From Cristatella mucedo (Eukaryota; Bryozoa; Phylactolaemata; Cristatellidae), in the NCBI GenBank assembly GCA_009760855.2, contig WPIO01000004.1, positions 4,948,501-5,012,500 on the forward strand: 64,000 nucleotides of DNA, read 5' to 3'. The translations under genes were made by a program, and so were the position numbers. Within the stretch, counting starts at the first letter, position 1. Each line of letters opens with the position of its first letter. The notes beneath the pieces were generated by a model, which searched no databases, had not been told where the DNA came from, and worked only from the letters and a program-made list of their open reading frames with translations. Positions 1 to 40,396 of the stretch are shown one piece after another.

Positions 1-873
1 CCTTTTTACCATTTAGTCGCAAAATCCTCATTGCTGTACCCCACAATCATAAGAGTGCTTTAAATATCACAACTGGCATAATGTAGGCGTGACGTCAGCA
101 ACTCCAACAGGCTTACTAACTTACTGGCCAACTAAGTGACCTGGCTTATTGTAGCAGTTGATATCGCTACCGCAGTCCTGCCGAGGCAAGGTCGACAGGT
201 CAAGGGCAGACGAAGGATATGCGAGGTCCATGCTGACTCAGCAGGCAGCGCGAACCAGCAAAAGTGGTGCCTATCGGCGAGCGTGCAACGAAAAACCAAA
301 GGGCTCGGGCAGAACGCAATGGAGGCGAGCGCCAGCGCGAGCGAGTGCTGCAACGATTTACTAATTTTGCTGTGAACCCACGCAATCCACTTATGGCGTC
401 GCCGCGAATCAGCCGCTCGAAGCTCAAATTAAAGATGGCAAATTACGCGCAGCCCTATGTTTAGAACGTATCTAGCTCCCAGTTCACCGCCCATCCCGCC
501 TCCGCGCGCTCCAGACAAAAAGGAACAGCGAAGCAGTCTGCTGCGACCGCTGACCGTGACCCCAATCGGGTAGCCAACTCGACTTACTTCCCCTCGGGCC
601 TTTGCGCCGCATGAAACGAAGCGGCCGAACGCGGGCTGCTCCGTCCGGGGTTCTTGCGCGTGCACTGAGCGGCAGCGCACCGACAAGATCGCGTGCTACG
701 CCTCTCGTGCGCCACCTGGCGCGGCTGACTTCAACTGCTGGCGCCGGAGCGCCGCGATTCGAGCGAGCGTAAAACTCGGCGGCGGCGGCGGCGCGCCCGC
801 GGCGCCTACGGGCCGCGCCCCCCTGGCCGCGCGCCCCTCAGAATTCGCTGCGACTGACTTGCCTTGCTTGCAG
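1..873. other. Upstream intron of the alpha-arrestin gene
   Basis: The first 470 bp have mixed composition and 480-850 is GC-rich (CGG runs near 780-830). No arrestin N-terminal exon, repeat family or promoter is recognised. Confidence 0.5.
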
Positions 874-29973
<29,100 letters not shown>

Positions 29974-29985
29974 GACTGCTGTCCT

Positions 29986-30020
29986 ACCCCCCCCCCCCCC
30001 CCCCCCACCACCCCCCCCCC
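29986..30020. repeat. C-run in the presumed alpha-arrestin 3'UTR
   Basis: About 21 C, ACCA, then 10 C, beginning 13 bases after the stop codon. The opposite strand is G-rich. Confidence 0.9.
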
Positions 30021-30567
30021 AAGGCCTCAGCCGGTCCTGGCAGGCCAGGTGACTCGGCTGGCTGTGGCGGCGGTGCTGCGATCAGGATGGCCTCGACCTG
30101 ATGCTCCGTCTCACCAGCCGACGGTTAAGCCAATGAGAGCTTTCGCGATGGCCCGCCACGGCTGGCGGTTTCGATAGCTGGCCACTGCCCTTCCCACGTG
30201 ACCGTGCGCATGCTTTAGCAGCGGCAGCAGAAATCTCGTCAAGTGCAACTTGTCCACCTCTTAAGTGGCAGCCGGAAGTTGCCGGCGAAACTGTCCGGAA
30301 GTGGCAGCTCAGTGCCAACGGTGCCAGCTCGGCTGCGTCTGCTGTGCCGTCTGCGCTGAGCCTGGTCGCCGTCGTCGGCTCGACCCCTCCCCTCACTTCT
30401 CCGAAAGTTTGGCTACTGGCTATTGCTAAAGATAGGCAGGCCAGAGGACGTCAGATGACCATCAGCCAGTGGGCGGCGTCTCAGCTCTCCTCGCCAAAGC
30501 TTAAGACAGGCTAGTAACAGAATTATGCTAGGGGCGCTTAAACTTGGCCGGAGGCCCTCAGGTTATG

Positions 30568-30570
<3 letters not shown>
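30021..30570. other. Presumed 3'UTR and flank of the alpha-arrestin gene
   Basis: GC-rich, with no AATAAA signal in the first 600 bp. The first clear AATAAA on this strand that I find is near 31512, so the transcript end is not resolved. Confidence 0.35.

Positions 30571-30606
<36 letters not shown>
30571..30606. repeat. (TA)n microsatellite at a SINE 3' end
   Basis: A pure TA tract directly abutting the minus-strand SINE-S2 at 30607. Confidence 0.93.
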
Positions 30607-30610
<4 letters not shown>

Positions 30611-30734
30611 CGTTTATATGGTGCCCTAAGAGAACTTAATTTCTATTTAGGCGCTTTACATATATACCACGGGGCTCGCAAGCTCACGATGGCCTCGGTC
30701 GTTAGAGGCCTTTACCGCCGTGCCAAACCAGCGG
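30607..30734 (-). mobile_element. SINE-S2
   Basis: AATTCGTTTATATGGTGCCC, the hairpin, GGGGCTCGCAAGCTCACGA (damaged B box) and the head GCCGTGCCAAACCAGC. Its 3' end abuts a (TA)n tract. Confidence 0.8.
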
Positions 30735-31018
30735 TTCTCATCTTGACATCGGGGTGCTCCAGCAAACTCACGCCAAGACAATTGCTGCAGGCGGACATCG
30801 AGGTCACTTGCTTTTGCTACAATTATCACGACTGGAGGTGCTGTTTAAAGATATACTCTAGTTGTTAATATCATGTTCTTTATAGACATCTGTCGCTGTG
30901 ACAGCAACTTCGGATCACCGGCAAACCCCTGCTGACAGCGTTGACAGAGTCGGTCTCTTTAATCAGGTGCCGGCAGTCATAGCGATCTGTCCGCGCGCGA
31001 ATTATGCGATGCCTCTTT

Positions 31019-31050
31019 TGTCGACACTTGGCCCGGGCCAAGTGTCGACA
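31019..31050. repeat. 32-bp perfect palindrome
   Basis: TGTCGACACTTGGCCC is followed at once by its reverse complement, with no spacer. Confidence 0.95.
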
Positions 31051-31303
31051 CGGCGATGCACTTGCAATTTCCGAAATTAGCCACGCGAAGCTACGGCTTT
31101 AGTTATTATACAGGCGACAGGGAACATTAGTTCTAAAAGCTAACGCGAAAAGGTGTACGTACGTCCTTGAGCATAATCCGTGCTTTTCAATTGGCCTCTC
31201 TACATAGGACCGACCTCTCTGCTCTCCAGCCTGAGCTAGCTGCTCGAAACGCTTCCTTCGAACGTGCAGCCACTGCCTCCTGGGCGCTTTCCGGAAATAG
31301 AAT

Positions 31304-31392
31304 TATCATATTGTTAATATATAATATAATATAGAATATAGAATATCTTATATCAATATTAATATAATAATATTATTATGTTATAATAGTAT
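31304..31392. repeat. AT-rich low-complexity tract
   Basis: ATAT/AATA permutations with several short palindromes. No gene. Confidence 0.85.
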
Positions 31393-31994
31393 CCGGTGTG
31401 TTATTTAAAAAAAACTATTTCATTTTTTTATCCCCCTTTCGAAGCAATAATTTGAGCTGCGCTTAGCACACTACGGATACGTACTATCTAAATATCACAA
31501 CAGCGAACAATAATAAAAACAGTAATGTCGCTCGAAAAGCTCGGTAAGAGAACGAAATCTCTATCCAAGCATTTGACAACCAGCTGCAAGTGAAGCAACA
31601 GGCAAAAGAGTTAATTACGCACAACGTGCCACGCCTAGGCAAGCATGCAGAAGCCCTTGCAATTGCACCGCGTTTCAGCAACGGCGTACGTTCTCTGGTC
31701 ACCGACCGCAGCTGCTGCGACAGCTACCGCTCGGCATCAACTTTAAAAGCATGCATTGGTTGGTATTCAGGAAGCACAGCGGGATTGACTACGGCACGTA
31801 AGTGACCCTTTAAAGCCGAGACTTTTCAAGTCTTAGGGTGAGACCGGAAGAACGAAATGTCGACTACTCCATTGCGAGGGTGACCGGAACTGTCCCGACT
31901 ACCGGAGATTATGCGATCGGTCACCATGGAAACCGCTTGTGTGCTTCGTCCCGCCGCGGCGGCGGCGGCGGCGGCTGCCTTTCGGTCATTCAGC

Positions 31995-32082
31995 GGTCTG
32001 CTCAAATAGTGATAATAAAAATAGTGAAACGCTTGCACGGCGCCCCTAGAGAGAACTAAGTCTCGCTCTAGGGGCGCCGTGC
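31995..32082 (-). mobile_element. SINE-S2/LINE-1f tail, extended to a near-perfect hairpin
   Basis: The usual tail text (GCGCCCCTAGAGAGAACTAA) is followed by a second, inverted copy of the same GCGCC block. This gives 17-bp arms at 32035-32051 and 32066-32082. Confidence 0.6.
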
Positions 32083-32124
32083 ACACGCCGTGCAGCCAGC
32101 GCGCGAAGCTGACGAGTGACATCA

Positions 32125-32178
32125 CCGTCGGGGTCAGCGACTGACCGTCGGGGTCAGCGACTGACCGTCGGGGTCAGC
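32125..32178. repeat. 20-bp tandem triplication
   Basis: Three copies of ACCGTCGGGGTCAGCG joined by ACTG, identical to each other. Confidence 0.92.
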
Positions 32179-32229
32179 GCGCATTGGCGCCGACAAATGA
32201 ATGACCGTTCATACGGACCAAGAAAAAGC

Positions 32230-32580
32230 AAAGCGAGGAGCAAGATGTGCGTTTTTAGCTTCTTTTAAATTTCAAGTCATTGGAATGTGGTGACGTCAGT
32301 AAGTAGAGAGTTAGTTGTGGGCTTTAGAAACGTGCGAACTAAAGGCGTGGTCTTCAAAGGATTTGAGGTTGGTTCTATGCACGGCTGAGCGACTCGAGCA
32401 AGAAGATTGCGATTGGACGCCTAGCCTAGTGTGGGGCGGTGTTTTCTGATTGGTAGGGCTGGAGCCAGAGCTTTCAGAAGGAACCTAAAAGTAAGCGACA
32501 GAACCTTGAAGTCGATGCGCTGCTTGATTGGGAGCTACTGCAGGTCGGCGAGAAGTGGCGTGATGTGGCACAGAAAATAA
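32230..32580 (-). mobile_element. LINE-1f internal fragment
   Basis: Homologous to 19120-19430: AAAGGATTTGAGGTTGGTTC, then GCGACAGAACCTTGAAGTCG, then CAGGTCGGCGAGAAGTGG. Both ends are missing and no open frame remains. Confidence 0.75.
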
Positions 32581-32854
32581 ATTAGAAAGCATATCTCCCT
32601 CAGATTAAGTGGGAAGCTGCTAAGCTGAGTTGCATTTCAGCGAATGATATTATCGGCCGTGCGTCTCTATTGCCATTCTCTAGCATATTACATGCGCTTA
32701 GGAGAAACCGACAAGCCTGGTCCGTTTATCCTGAGTTCGAAAGGTGAAACTGTGTAGAGACGAGGGAAGAGCTTTTGGTAAAGATTCAGAGTAGTGCGAG
32801 CAGAGTGATTTATTCAAATTTAAAGTTAGCTGAGCTTTAAAGTCTGCTCTTAGT

Positions 32855-33020
32855 TAACCAGCCTCATTTATAAAGCAGCAGAAGAGCCTGGAGGCCTCCA
32901 TTACCGCCGCTTGCAGGCAATACAGTGAGCAATACAGGGGGATCGCCCACTGCGGGTCTCCAACCCACGCGATCTGGATATCGTGAAGAGCAAGCACCCT
33001 ACCTGCCCCCCCCCCAGGGC
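32855..33020 (-). mobile_element. SINE-S1, diverged
   Basis: CAGCCTCATTTATAAAGCAG, AGAAGAGCCTGGAGGC and a damaged B box (GGTCTCCAACCCAC). A C-run interrupts the head. Confidence 0.7.
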
Positions 33021-33952
33021 TAAGGCCCTTTATTACGTTGGACGCCGACTGGCTTTCCTGCGGGAGAGCCGTCTAACAATTAGGTTAGAAACATAATTAC
33101 CCATCGGCGAGATGCGAGGTGAGTACGCTAAGCAGCCAGGATGTAAGCAACCAGACTACAAGGCTACGGGTCGTCATCCATTACTGACCTTTGCTTTGGG
33201 ATTGTAGCGCACGGGGATCCAGCTCGACTGTGTAGGATAGCCACGAAGTCCAGAAAGCGCTTTAGCGCTCGGCGTTGAGAGCGGTAGCTACTACTTCAGC
33301 TAGAGACAAGAGGTCTTCTGATTCGGCTTCACGAGATGAAAGGTTTTTTGCACATACAAAGAGGAAAAAGCTGATTTACCATTTTGCAGTTGCATAGCGA
33401 CGGCTATCGCCACTGCCTTTTCAGTTGGGCAATAGAGAGTCGCCGGAAGCACAGCCGGAATTGAATCCACGGCTCGAACGGCGGCGGCATCGTGACTAGT
33501 GAGCGCCGTGACATCCAGGGCTGGAGAGACGCACTGGGGCGCAACACAATTTCTAATGGGACGTCTGTTTCGGCACATATATATTCGAATTTGGCCTTAA
33601 CCATGCACAGTTTTTCTGCTCGATTTTGATGGCACTTTTGAGAAACCCTTCATCCTGCCTAAAAAAAAAACGATAAATCCGCCTCGTTCATTTTGGTGCA
33701 ATGGTCGTCAATGCTACTGCAGGAGACGCGAATGGCACTGTCTACAGAAAGTGTGCTCGCCAGCGTTACAGTCGTACTGCAGCGGTCCCGAACTAGAGTC
33801 ATTCGCCGAGACACTGCCTGCGTAACGGGTGCTGTCGGTTGCAGACAGGTAACATGACCTTCAGGAATGCTGAACATGCAACCACCCTAGACCACCCAAG
33901 ACTAGGTTTACAGCAACGACATCAAAGTTAAGGAATAACGACTGCACCTAAG

Positions 33953-34700
33953 TCATTCAAAACTGAAGGAAGAATGCCAGGGGGATAGATCTCCACGAGC
34001 CTTTGTAAAGAGGCGGGCCAGAGGTGCCCCAGACAAAGGCGCCGCTGCCCGAGCCCGGCCCCTTCGGCGAGACCGAGCTCTTCTTCCGGCCGCCGCCGCT
34101 GCAGAAGCTGGGTAGCTCCTCTCGGTTGACGGCCAGGCGTCCAGGAAGTGGCTGGCCGATTTGGTAAGCGCGTCTGGAAGCGAGCGTCGAGCCTTCTGTG
34201 GGCAGCATCCGCGCTTGCTTCTCAAAGCGAGGCTAGAGAGCCTGCCAGAGCGGCATTCGCGGCCTTCGGCATTCTTCGCGGCCTTCGGCATTCGCGAAGG
34301 AGTACGATTTTTTTTAAAGGGTGCGATCGGACTTTTGGAGTCGCTTAAGAGGTGATCTTTTTTGACAGATCTAAAGAGGCCCGCCGCCGCCATCGTCGCC
34401 ACGGGGTCGTGGGGTCGCTTCCGCTTCAGCCGCCTCCGAACGTAGGCAGCAGATTTCTTTCTTGCGACGAGCGAGTCGAGAGGGACTTCCGCGCGGCGGG
34501 TCTTCTTCAGAGCTGAGCGTCAGGCTCTCGCAAAAAAAGCACGCTTTAGACAAGCGAGCCTTTCCGGGCTTGGGATGTTTTAAGAGAACGCTTCGACCTT
34601 GCGCCCTTGCACTCCCGAGGTCGAGGCGTAGCCCGCGAATGCCAGAATCTTGGCTACGTCGTGCTCGATTCCTAAGACGAGTCGCTTAGCGACCTTGCGC
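33953..34700 (-). other. Block of very basic open frames
   Basis: On the minus strand an open frame down to 33953 is strongly Lys/Arg-rich (VRRRLKRKRPHDPV near 34420, then SVKKDHLLSDSKSP). A short frame above it begins MQPPMIRRRKVAKRL near 34722. The frames are not continuous with each other. It could be a decayed gene for a nuclear basic protein, or a result of base composition. No family is recognised. Confidence 0.25.
34255..34305. repeat. GCGGCCTTCGGCATTC direct repeat
   Basis: Two adjacent identical copies (about 34256 and 34276, the second preceded by TTC), then an inverted GCGAAGG end. Confidence 0.85.
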
Positions 34701-34741
34701 CGACGTATCATCGGAGGCTGCATTTAAGGCGTGCCCGCGAG

Positions 34742-34915
34742 ATGCAGTTGCTGCTGCTGCTGCTACAGCGAGGCACGGTTACAGCGGACGGGGTGCCGGT
34801 GGCTTGCGAGTCCGGGGCCGCCAAACACGGCCGCCGCCGCAAATGCGCTCGTAACGGTGCCGGTCTCAGACGGCTGGCAGTGAAGCGTAAACCTCGTAGC
34901 GCGGCTAGAGATTAG
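34742..34915 (+). other. 57-codon basic ORF
   Basis: ATG at 34742, a hydrophobic start (MQLLLLLLQR from a CTG run), then a strongly basic end (KHGRRRKCARNG, LAVKRKPRSAARD) and the stop TAG. No family, no clear expression signal. Low support. Confidence 0.15.
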
Positions 34916-34957
34916 CACGCGCCGGGCCAATATACATATAATATATAATATAATAAA

Positions 34958-35096
34958 TATAATTCATTTGTATAGCGCCCCAAGAGAACGTAATCTCTAT
35001 TCAGGGGCTTCACATATGACTCGGGGCTCGAGCCCACGACCTCGGCCAAACCTTGGTCGGGGCGAGCTCCTTAACCGCTGGACACTAGGGTGCGCC
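34958..35096 (-). mobile_element. SINE-S2
   Basis: AATTCATTTGTATAGCGCCC, hairpin, GGGGCTCGAGCCCACGACC (intact B box) and CTCCTTAACCGCTGGACAC. An AT-rich tail lies at 34930-34958. Confidence 0.85.
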
Positions 35097-35217
35097 GCCG
35101 ACAGAGGCAGAGGTGCACCTCTACCTTCGCCGCGAGGCAGAAATTATTCGCTGCGTCCAAGGAGGCCGCGCCGCACGGTTTGCAGTCATCTAGTAGCAGC
35201 CGCGGCGTAAAAATAAA

Positions 35218-35378
35218 TAGCCAACTTGACTGCCTCGCTTGTATAGCGGCAGAAGACCCTTGACAGCAATCGCCAACGCTTGCAGCTGGCGATAGAGGAT
35301 CACCCACCGCAGGAATCGAACCCACGACCTCGGTCGTGAAGGGCGAGCACCTTATTCCTGCGCCATCGCGGGCACACG
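35218..35378 (-). mobile_element. SINE-S1
   Basis: GCCTCGCTTGTATAGCGGCA, the B-box complement GGAATCGAACCCACGACC and the head GCACCTTATTCCTGCGCCA on the minus strand. Confidence 0.8.
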
Positions 35379-35655
35379 GCAGCTCTCGCACGGCGCTCAT
35401 GGCCCCTGACCCTCCTAGATCCCGAATTTCTCAGGTCAGGAGGCTCGACTCCCAGAGCCTCGTTCTCTAGCAGCTGGAGCACGACTGGCTGATCGTTTAC
35501 ACTAATTCTTCGGCTTTTAGACTGCCTAGCCACAGATTATCGCATAACCGGTTCCTAACCATTATATAATTCAGAAACTGCGAAAAACATATCTCGGCCG
35601 TTAAAATCTGACGGATTTGACACGCCACCGCTTCGGCACTGCGAGGATTGATTGA

Positions 35656-35825
35656 ACCCTAGGGTTTGACCCAGTGGTCAAGGTGCTCGCCTTTAACTAC
35701 CGAGGTCGGGGTGAATGCATTCGATGACCGAGGTAGTGGGCTCGAGCCCTGCGGCATACGTGACACGCCTGGATCGAGATGTAGCTCTCGCTCTCTTAGG
35801 AGGCTATACAATTGAACTGCATTAC
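35656..35825 (+). mobile_element. SINE-S2 with an internal duplication
   Basis: GGTTTGACCCAGTGGTCAAG, a repeated GACCGAGGTAGTGGG/TACCGAGGTCGGGG segment, B box GTGGGCTCGAGCCC and the tail GGAGGCTATACAATTGAA. Confidence 0.8.
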
Positions 35826-36924
35826 TGTCAGTGTGCTTAATTTACAGGAAAAACCCGGCCGGATGATCTAGGTTGCCGCGTTGAAGCGCTGGCGTGAAGC
35901 TTGCTACAAACGAGGTGTGCGGCTCCTGCGTCCGGTCAGAACCTGGGCAGCAAACGCAGCGCTCGTAACGGACGCTAGTCTCAGCCTCAGCACGACGAAT
36001 ACTGGTGACGCCTGAACCCCGTAACACAGCTAGCTATATGGAGGTACTGTGCTGATGCACGCCGAAATGCCGACGGTCGCAAGATCTCGGCAGAGACGAA
36101 GAGTAATACACTTTGGCATAACAAGTCCGTATCCATAGCGTCGACGTCTATCAGACAACAGCTGGCGGCTAGAGGCATTTAACAGCGGCCATGACATACA
36201 ACAACGGCTCTGGCCTAAAGCTCAAATGCCTATGCCGAGTCTGGTATTCCAACTGTCAGCATATCTCTGAGCGCTTGCTCTTACGCAGCATCGGCCATTG
36301 ATTATCCTGTAATTGCATAATCGCGAATAATAATTAGCAGGCATAATCTGGCTGGTTTAGCTGGCGCCTTCATTTCAAGGATAAGTCTAACATTAGGGGT
36401 AGACATGTATTAACTCCCCCAACCCCCTTGTCGGGCACTTCGCTTCCGTACGACAGCCTGACATCAGTTATAAAAATAATCACGAAAGCCACAGCTTGAG
36501 CTGCAGCAACTAGCAGTAGCCCGGGGAACAAAAACTCGACAATTCAGTTGGGCCAGATCCAACAATAAAGAACTAGCCGTGGCGTTAGGTCTGAATGTAC
36601 TACTAGCTAGGGCAGCATCTGGCCTCAAGGCCGGAGTTAGTCGACTTCTACTCTAAGCTCTGCTGATTGGTTCATGCCTCTACATATAGCAGACCACTTT
36701 AATCTAGCAAAATAGATAATACAGGCGCCTACCAGTCGTAGTTGGCACCGAACTGGACTTCCTGAGAAGAGTAACAATGTGTCAATCCTTAACGAGCGGC
36801 TTAAACCGCTAGCCGCAGACAGTCGTTCGCTGGCCAACCCATCCAGAGCCCAGGCGCTCGAGCGAAATGCATCCCGCACCGCAGCGACCCGAACATGACT
36901 TAATTCGTTTTATGTCGACTGCAC
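35826..36924. other. Intergenic DNA
   Basis: No repeat family, gene or strong structure seen between the SINE-S2 and the LINE-2f terminus upstream of H4. Confidence 0.5.
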
Positions 36925-37010
36925 ACCCTAAGCCGCTTCGACTTCGGACATGCGCTATAGAAAGCTCTCGTGCGCAACACCCACTAAGTTAAACGGAGGT
37001 GCATAATAGT
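36925..37010 (+). mobile_element. LINE-2f terminus, diverged
   Basis: TAAGCCGCTTCGACTTCGG, GCGCTATAGAAAGCTCTCGT and GCAACACCCACTAAGTT correspond to the family terminus. Confidence 0.6.
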
Positions 37011-37269
37011 ACACTGGCGCGGCCGATAATAGCTACACGGTCTGCCCGAGTACTAACATTAGCAAATACATAGGATTGTAAATAGAACGTTCATAGAATG
37101 AACAAACAAAACAAGGCTTCCTTGGATATCCAGTTTTAAAGTGCCAACTTACAGTATTAAGTAAGCTCTTAGTTTGAACTAAAAACACACGGTTGACAAG
37201 TGGCGCAGCCACCAAGGCCAACTATCTGCGAATGTCGTTGCCAATGCAAGATACTCTGCATGGGTGGGT

Positions 37270-37285
37270 GGTCCTAAAAAGGACC
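37270..37285 (-). terminator. Histone 3' stem-loop of H4
   Basis: On the minus strand this reads GGTCCTTTTTAGGACC: a 6-bp stem with a 4-nt loop, matching the metazoan replication-dependent histone consensus bound by SLBP. It lies 26 bases past the H4 stop codon. Confidence 0.95.
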
Positions 37286-37311
37286 GTTTGTAACCAGAGC
37301 AACGAAGCTAC

Positions 37312-38286
<975 letters not shown>

Positions 38287-38308
38287 GTACGAGATAGTTC
38301 GAAGCAAT

Positions 38309-38324
38309 GGCCCTTTTTAGGGCC
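38309..38324 (+). terminator. Histone 3' stem-loop of H3
   Basis: GGCCCTTTTTAGGGCC, a 6-bp stem with a 4-nt loop, lies 22 bases after the H3 stop. It is the SLBP-bound 3' end signal of replication-dependent histone mRNA. A downstream purine-rich element for U7 is not clear. Confidence 0.96.
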
Positions 38325-38723
38325 ACAACACCGGCTGAGAGTAACCTTTGTAAGTCTTCCATTGTGTATTGGTTCGTGTCAGTTGCACAGCTGCCTTACG
38401 GTTGAGCAGGTGTAGATGACTTGCTAATTTTAACTATTACGATCTTACCATGTGCCCGGTTTAGTAGGCACCCTACAACGTGCAAACTCCCTTGTTGCAT
38501 GCATTGCTGACATCTGCATGGCAGCAAGCTTTCTCAAATAAATGACGATTAACCAACCTATGCGGTTGACACTATTGTACCATCCCAGCCTTTGAACACC
38601 GAATTCTCTCAACTCCCTTGCTGCATACATTAAATACATACGCACATGGATGGTAGCTAATTATCTTAAATTAAATGACAATGCCAACTTGATAGTTGTG
38701 TGCAAACCATGTGTGACTCGGAA

Positions 38724-39125
38724 ACAATAATAATAATAATAATAATAATATTGCACTTGATAAAGCGCCCTCAGAGAACTTAATCTCTTTCTAGGCGCTT
38801 TACATTTGCTGCAAAGTGATACGCAATAGAATAGTAAGTAAAATAACATGCTTGAAAAACAAACAAAATGAATAACATGGTTAGGGGTTACATGCACTGG
38901 GTCAGCATGCAAATGTGGTTAGTGGCAGCATGAACAGTGTCAGCACGCATAAGCACATCGAGGACGAATCACAAGGACCCACTAAATGCTGTCCTAAATA
39001 GGTATGTTTTTAAGTTTCTTTTAAATGTGGTCAGGTCAGGGGATGTTCTGATGCAGGTCGGGAGGGAGTTCCAGGCTGTGGGAGCATACGAGCTAAATGC
39101 ACGGTCTCCAAAGGATTTAAGGTCA
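38724..39125 (-). mobile_element. LINE-1f 3' fragment inside the histone cluster
   Basis: The (ATT)n tail (seen as AAT repeats at 38726-38750) is followed by the conserved tail hairpin (GCGCC..GGGCGC), the roughly 200-nt 3'UTR and the end of the reverse-transcriptase frame. It is near-identical over its length to the copy at 18836-19240 and is broken at its 5' side at about 39125. Confidence 0.85.
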
Positions 39126-39299
39126 ATAAGATCTATTACTCAAATGCTGCCCTGCTAGTGTATATCCTGCCTCTGCAAGAAACATTTGGACTTGTTCAAA
39201 GCCACCACAACCTAGACATCCACACAAATCTGCCTAAACCAGTCAGGTTAGCTTACTTTCAGCTAGGCAGTAATGAACATTTTTCGTCCTGAGACGATG

Positions 39300-39785
39300 C
39301 AGGTATTCCTGCTTGTGCAATCGGGTGCTTACAGTTGGCATACAGCTCGGCAGCTAAGCTTTCATGAGCGTCATGGTACGTTATTACACCAATCGCCCAC
39401 CTACACTGGCTCTCAATCAAGCGGAGCATCAAGGTTCTGTCACTCACTTTTAGGTCCCATCATTCTCTGGCTCCAGTCTACCTTTCAGACTTAACCCCTC
39501 CAACATACTAGGCATCGTACACCCGGTTGAGTCTCAAACCGTTTAGCTATGTCACAACCAATCTCACATTCTACTGCAGTTTAACTCCAGTTCGTATGCT
39601 AACCACATTTGCATGCTCACCCTGTGCATGTCAACCCTAACCATATTATTCATTTCGTTTGTTTTTTAAGCATAATTTTACTTACCATTCAATTGCATTA
39701 CACTTTACAGCAAATGTAAAGCGCCTAGAGAGACATTAAGTTCTCTGAGGGCGCATTCTCAAGTGCATCATTATTATTTTTATAA
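39300..39785 (+). mobile_element. LINE-1f 3' fragment inside the histone cluster, opposite strand
   Basis: The reverse-transcriptase C-terminal region (HWLSIK-like, then SLTFRSHHSLAPVYLS-like codons, frame broken) runs from about 39390. It is followed by an internally deleted 3'UTR and the tail AAATGTAAAGCGCCTAGAG with its hairpin and ATT repeats near 39770. It is oriented away from the copy at 38724-39125, so the two 3' ends face outward toward H3 and H2A. Confidence 0.75.
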
Positions 39786-40355
39786 TGCTCCCAAAGCCTG
39801 GAACTCACCCCGGCATTCCCTAATTTGACGTTGTAAAAAGCTTACCGTCAGTTTACCAGCGATTGCTGGATCCTCATTTGTCCTATGTGTGCTAATGCAT
39901 GCTGATACTATGTTACCCCTCATTTTCTATGCATTTTGACACCTGGCATATTACCCTTAAAAATACAACACGGTCCTCCTGTTTTACGTATGTATAGTTG
40001 AAAGAAAGGGCTTATAAGTTTTTCGAGGGCACTGAACAAAATTCATTGTCTTGCCAAAATCAGTTGCGACGTTCACTACGTACATGCCTAGCTGCCGAGT
40101 TTTGTACCAACAGTTAGAACGTTACCGTACGAGCAGGACCAGAGCCCTGCCAGCAGTGAGTCAATGAAATCCTGTCACTAGACATAACTGCATCGGACTA
40201 GGTCGTAGCTGCTGCTGTAGCCAACCTCAAATCATTTCTTGAGCAAGAACAATAACCTACTTAGTGGTTACTCAGGAACCATGTAGCACGTTGTGCACAT
40301 ATAGACGGTACTAGTTGAGGTATGTGTGAACCGGTTACTCAAATACGAGATTAGT
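39786..40355. other. Spacer upstream of the H2A 3' end
   Basis: Further scraps of LINE-1f-like text are visible near 39790-39930 (CCAAAGCCTGGAACTCACC, then a GTGCTAATGCATGCTGA-like stretch) and 40090-40110 (GCTGCCGAGTTTTGTACCA). They suggest a third, heavily decayed copy. No gene is seen. Confidence 0.5.
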
Positions 40356-40371
40356 GGTCCTGAAAAGGACC
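40356..40371 (-). terminator. Histone 3' stem-loop of H2A
   Basis: The minus strand reads GGTCCTTTTCAGGACC, a 6-bp stem with a 4-nt TTTC loop, 25 bases past the H2A stop codon. The loop differs in its last base from the other three genes and still fits the animal consensus. Confidence 0.95.
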
Positions 40372-40396
40372 GTTTGATATCCCAAAATTGTCGAGC

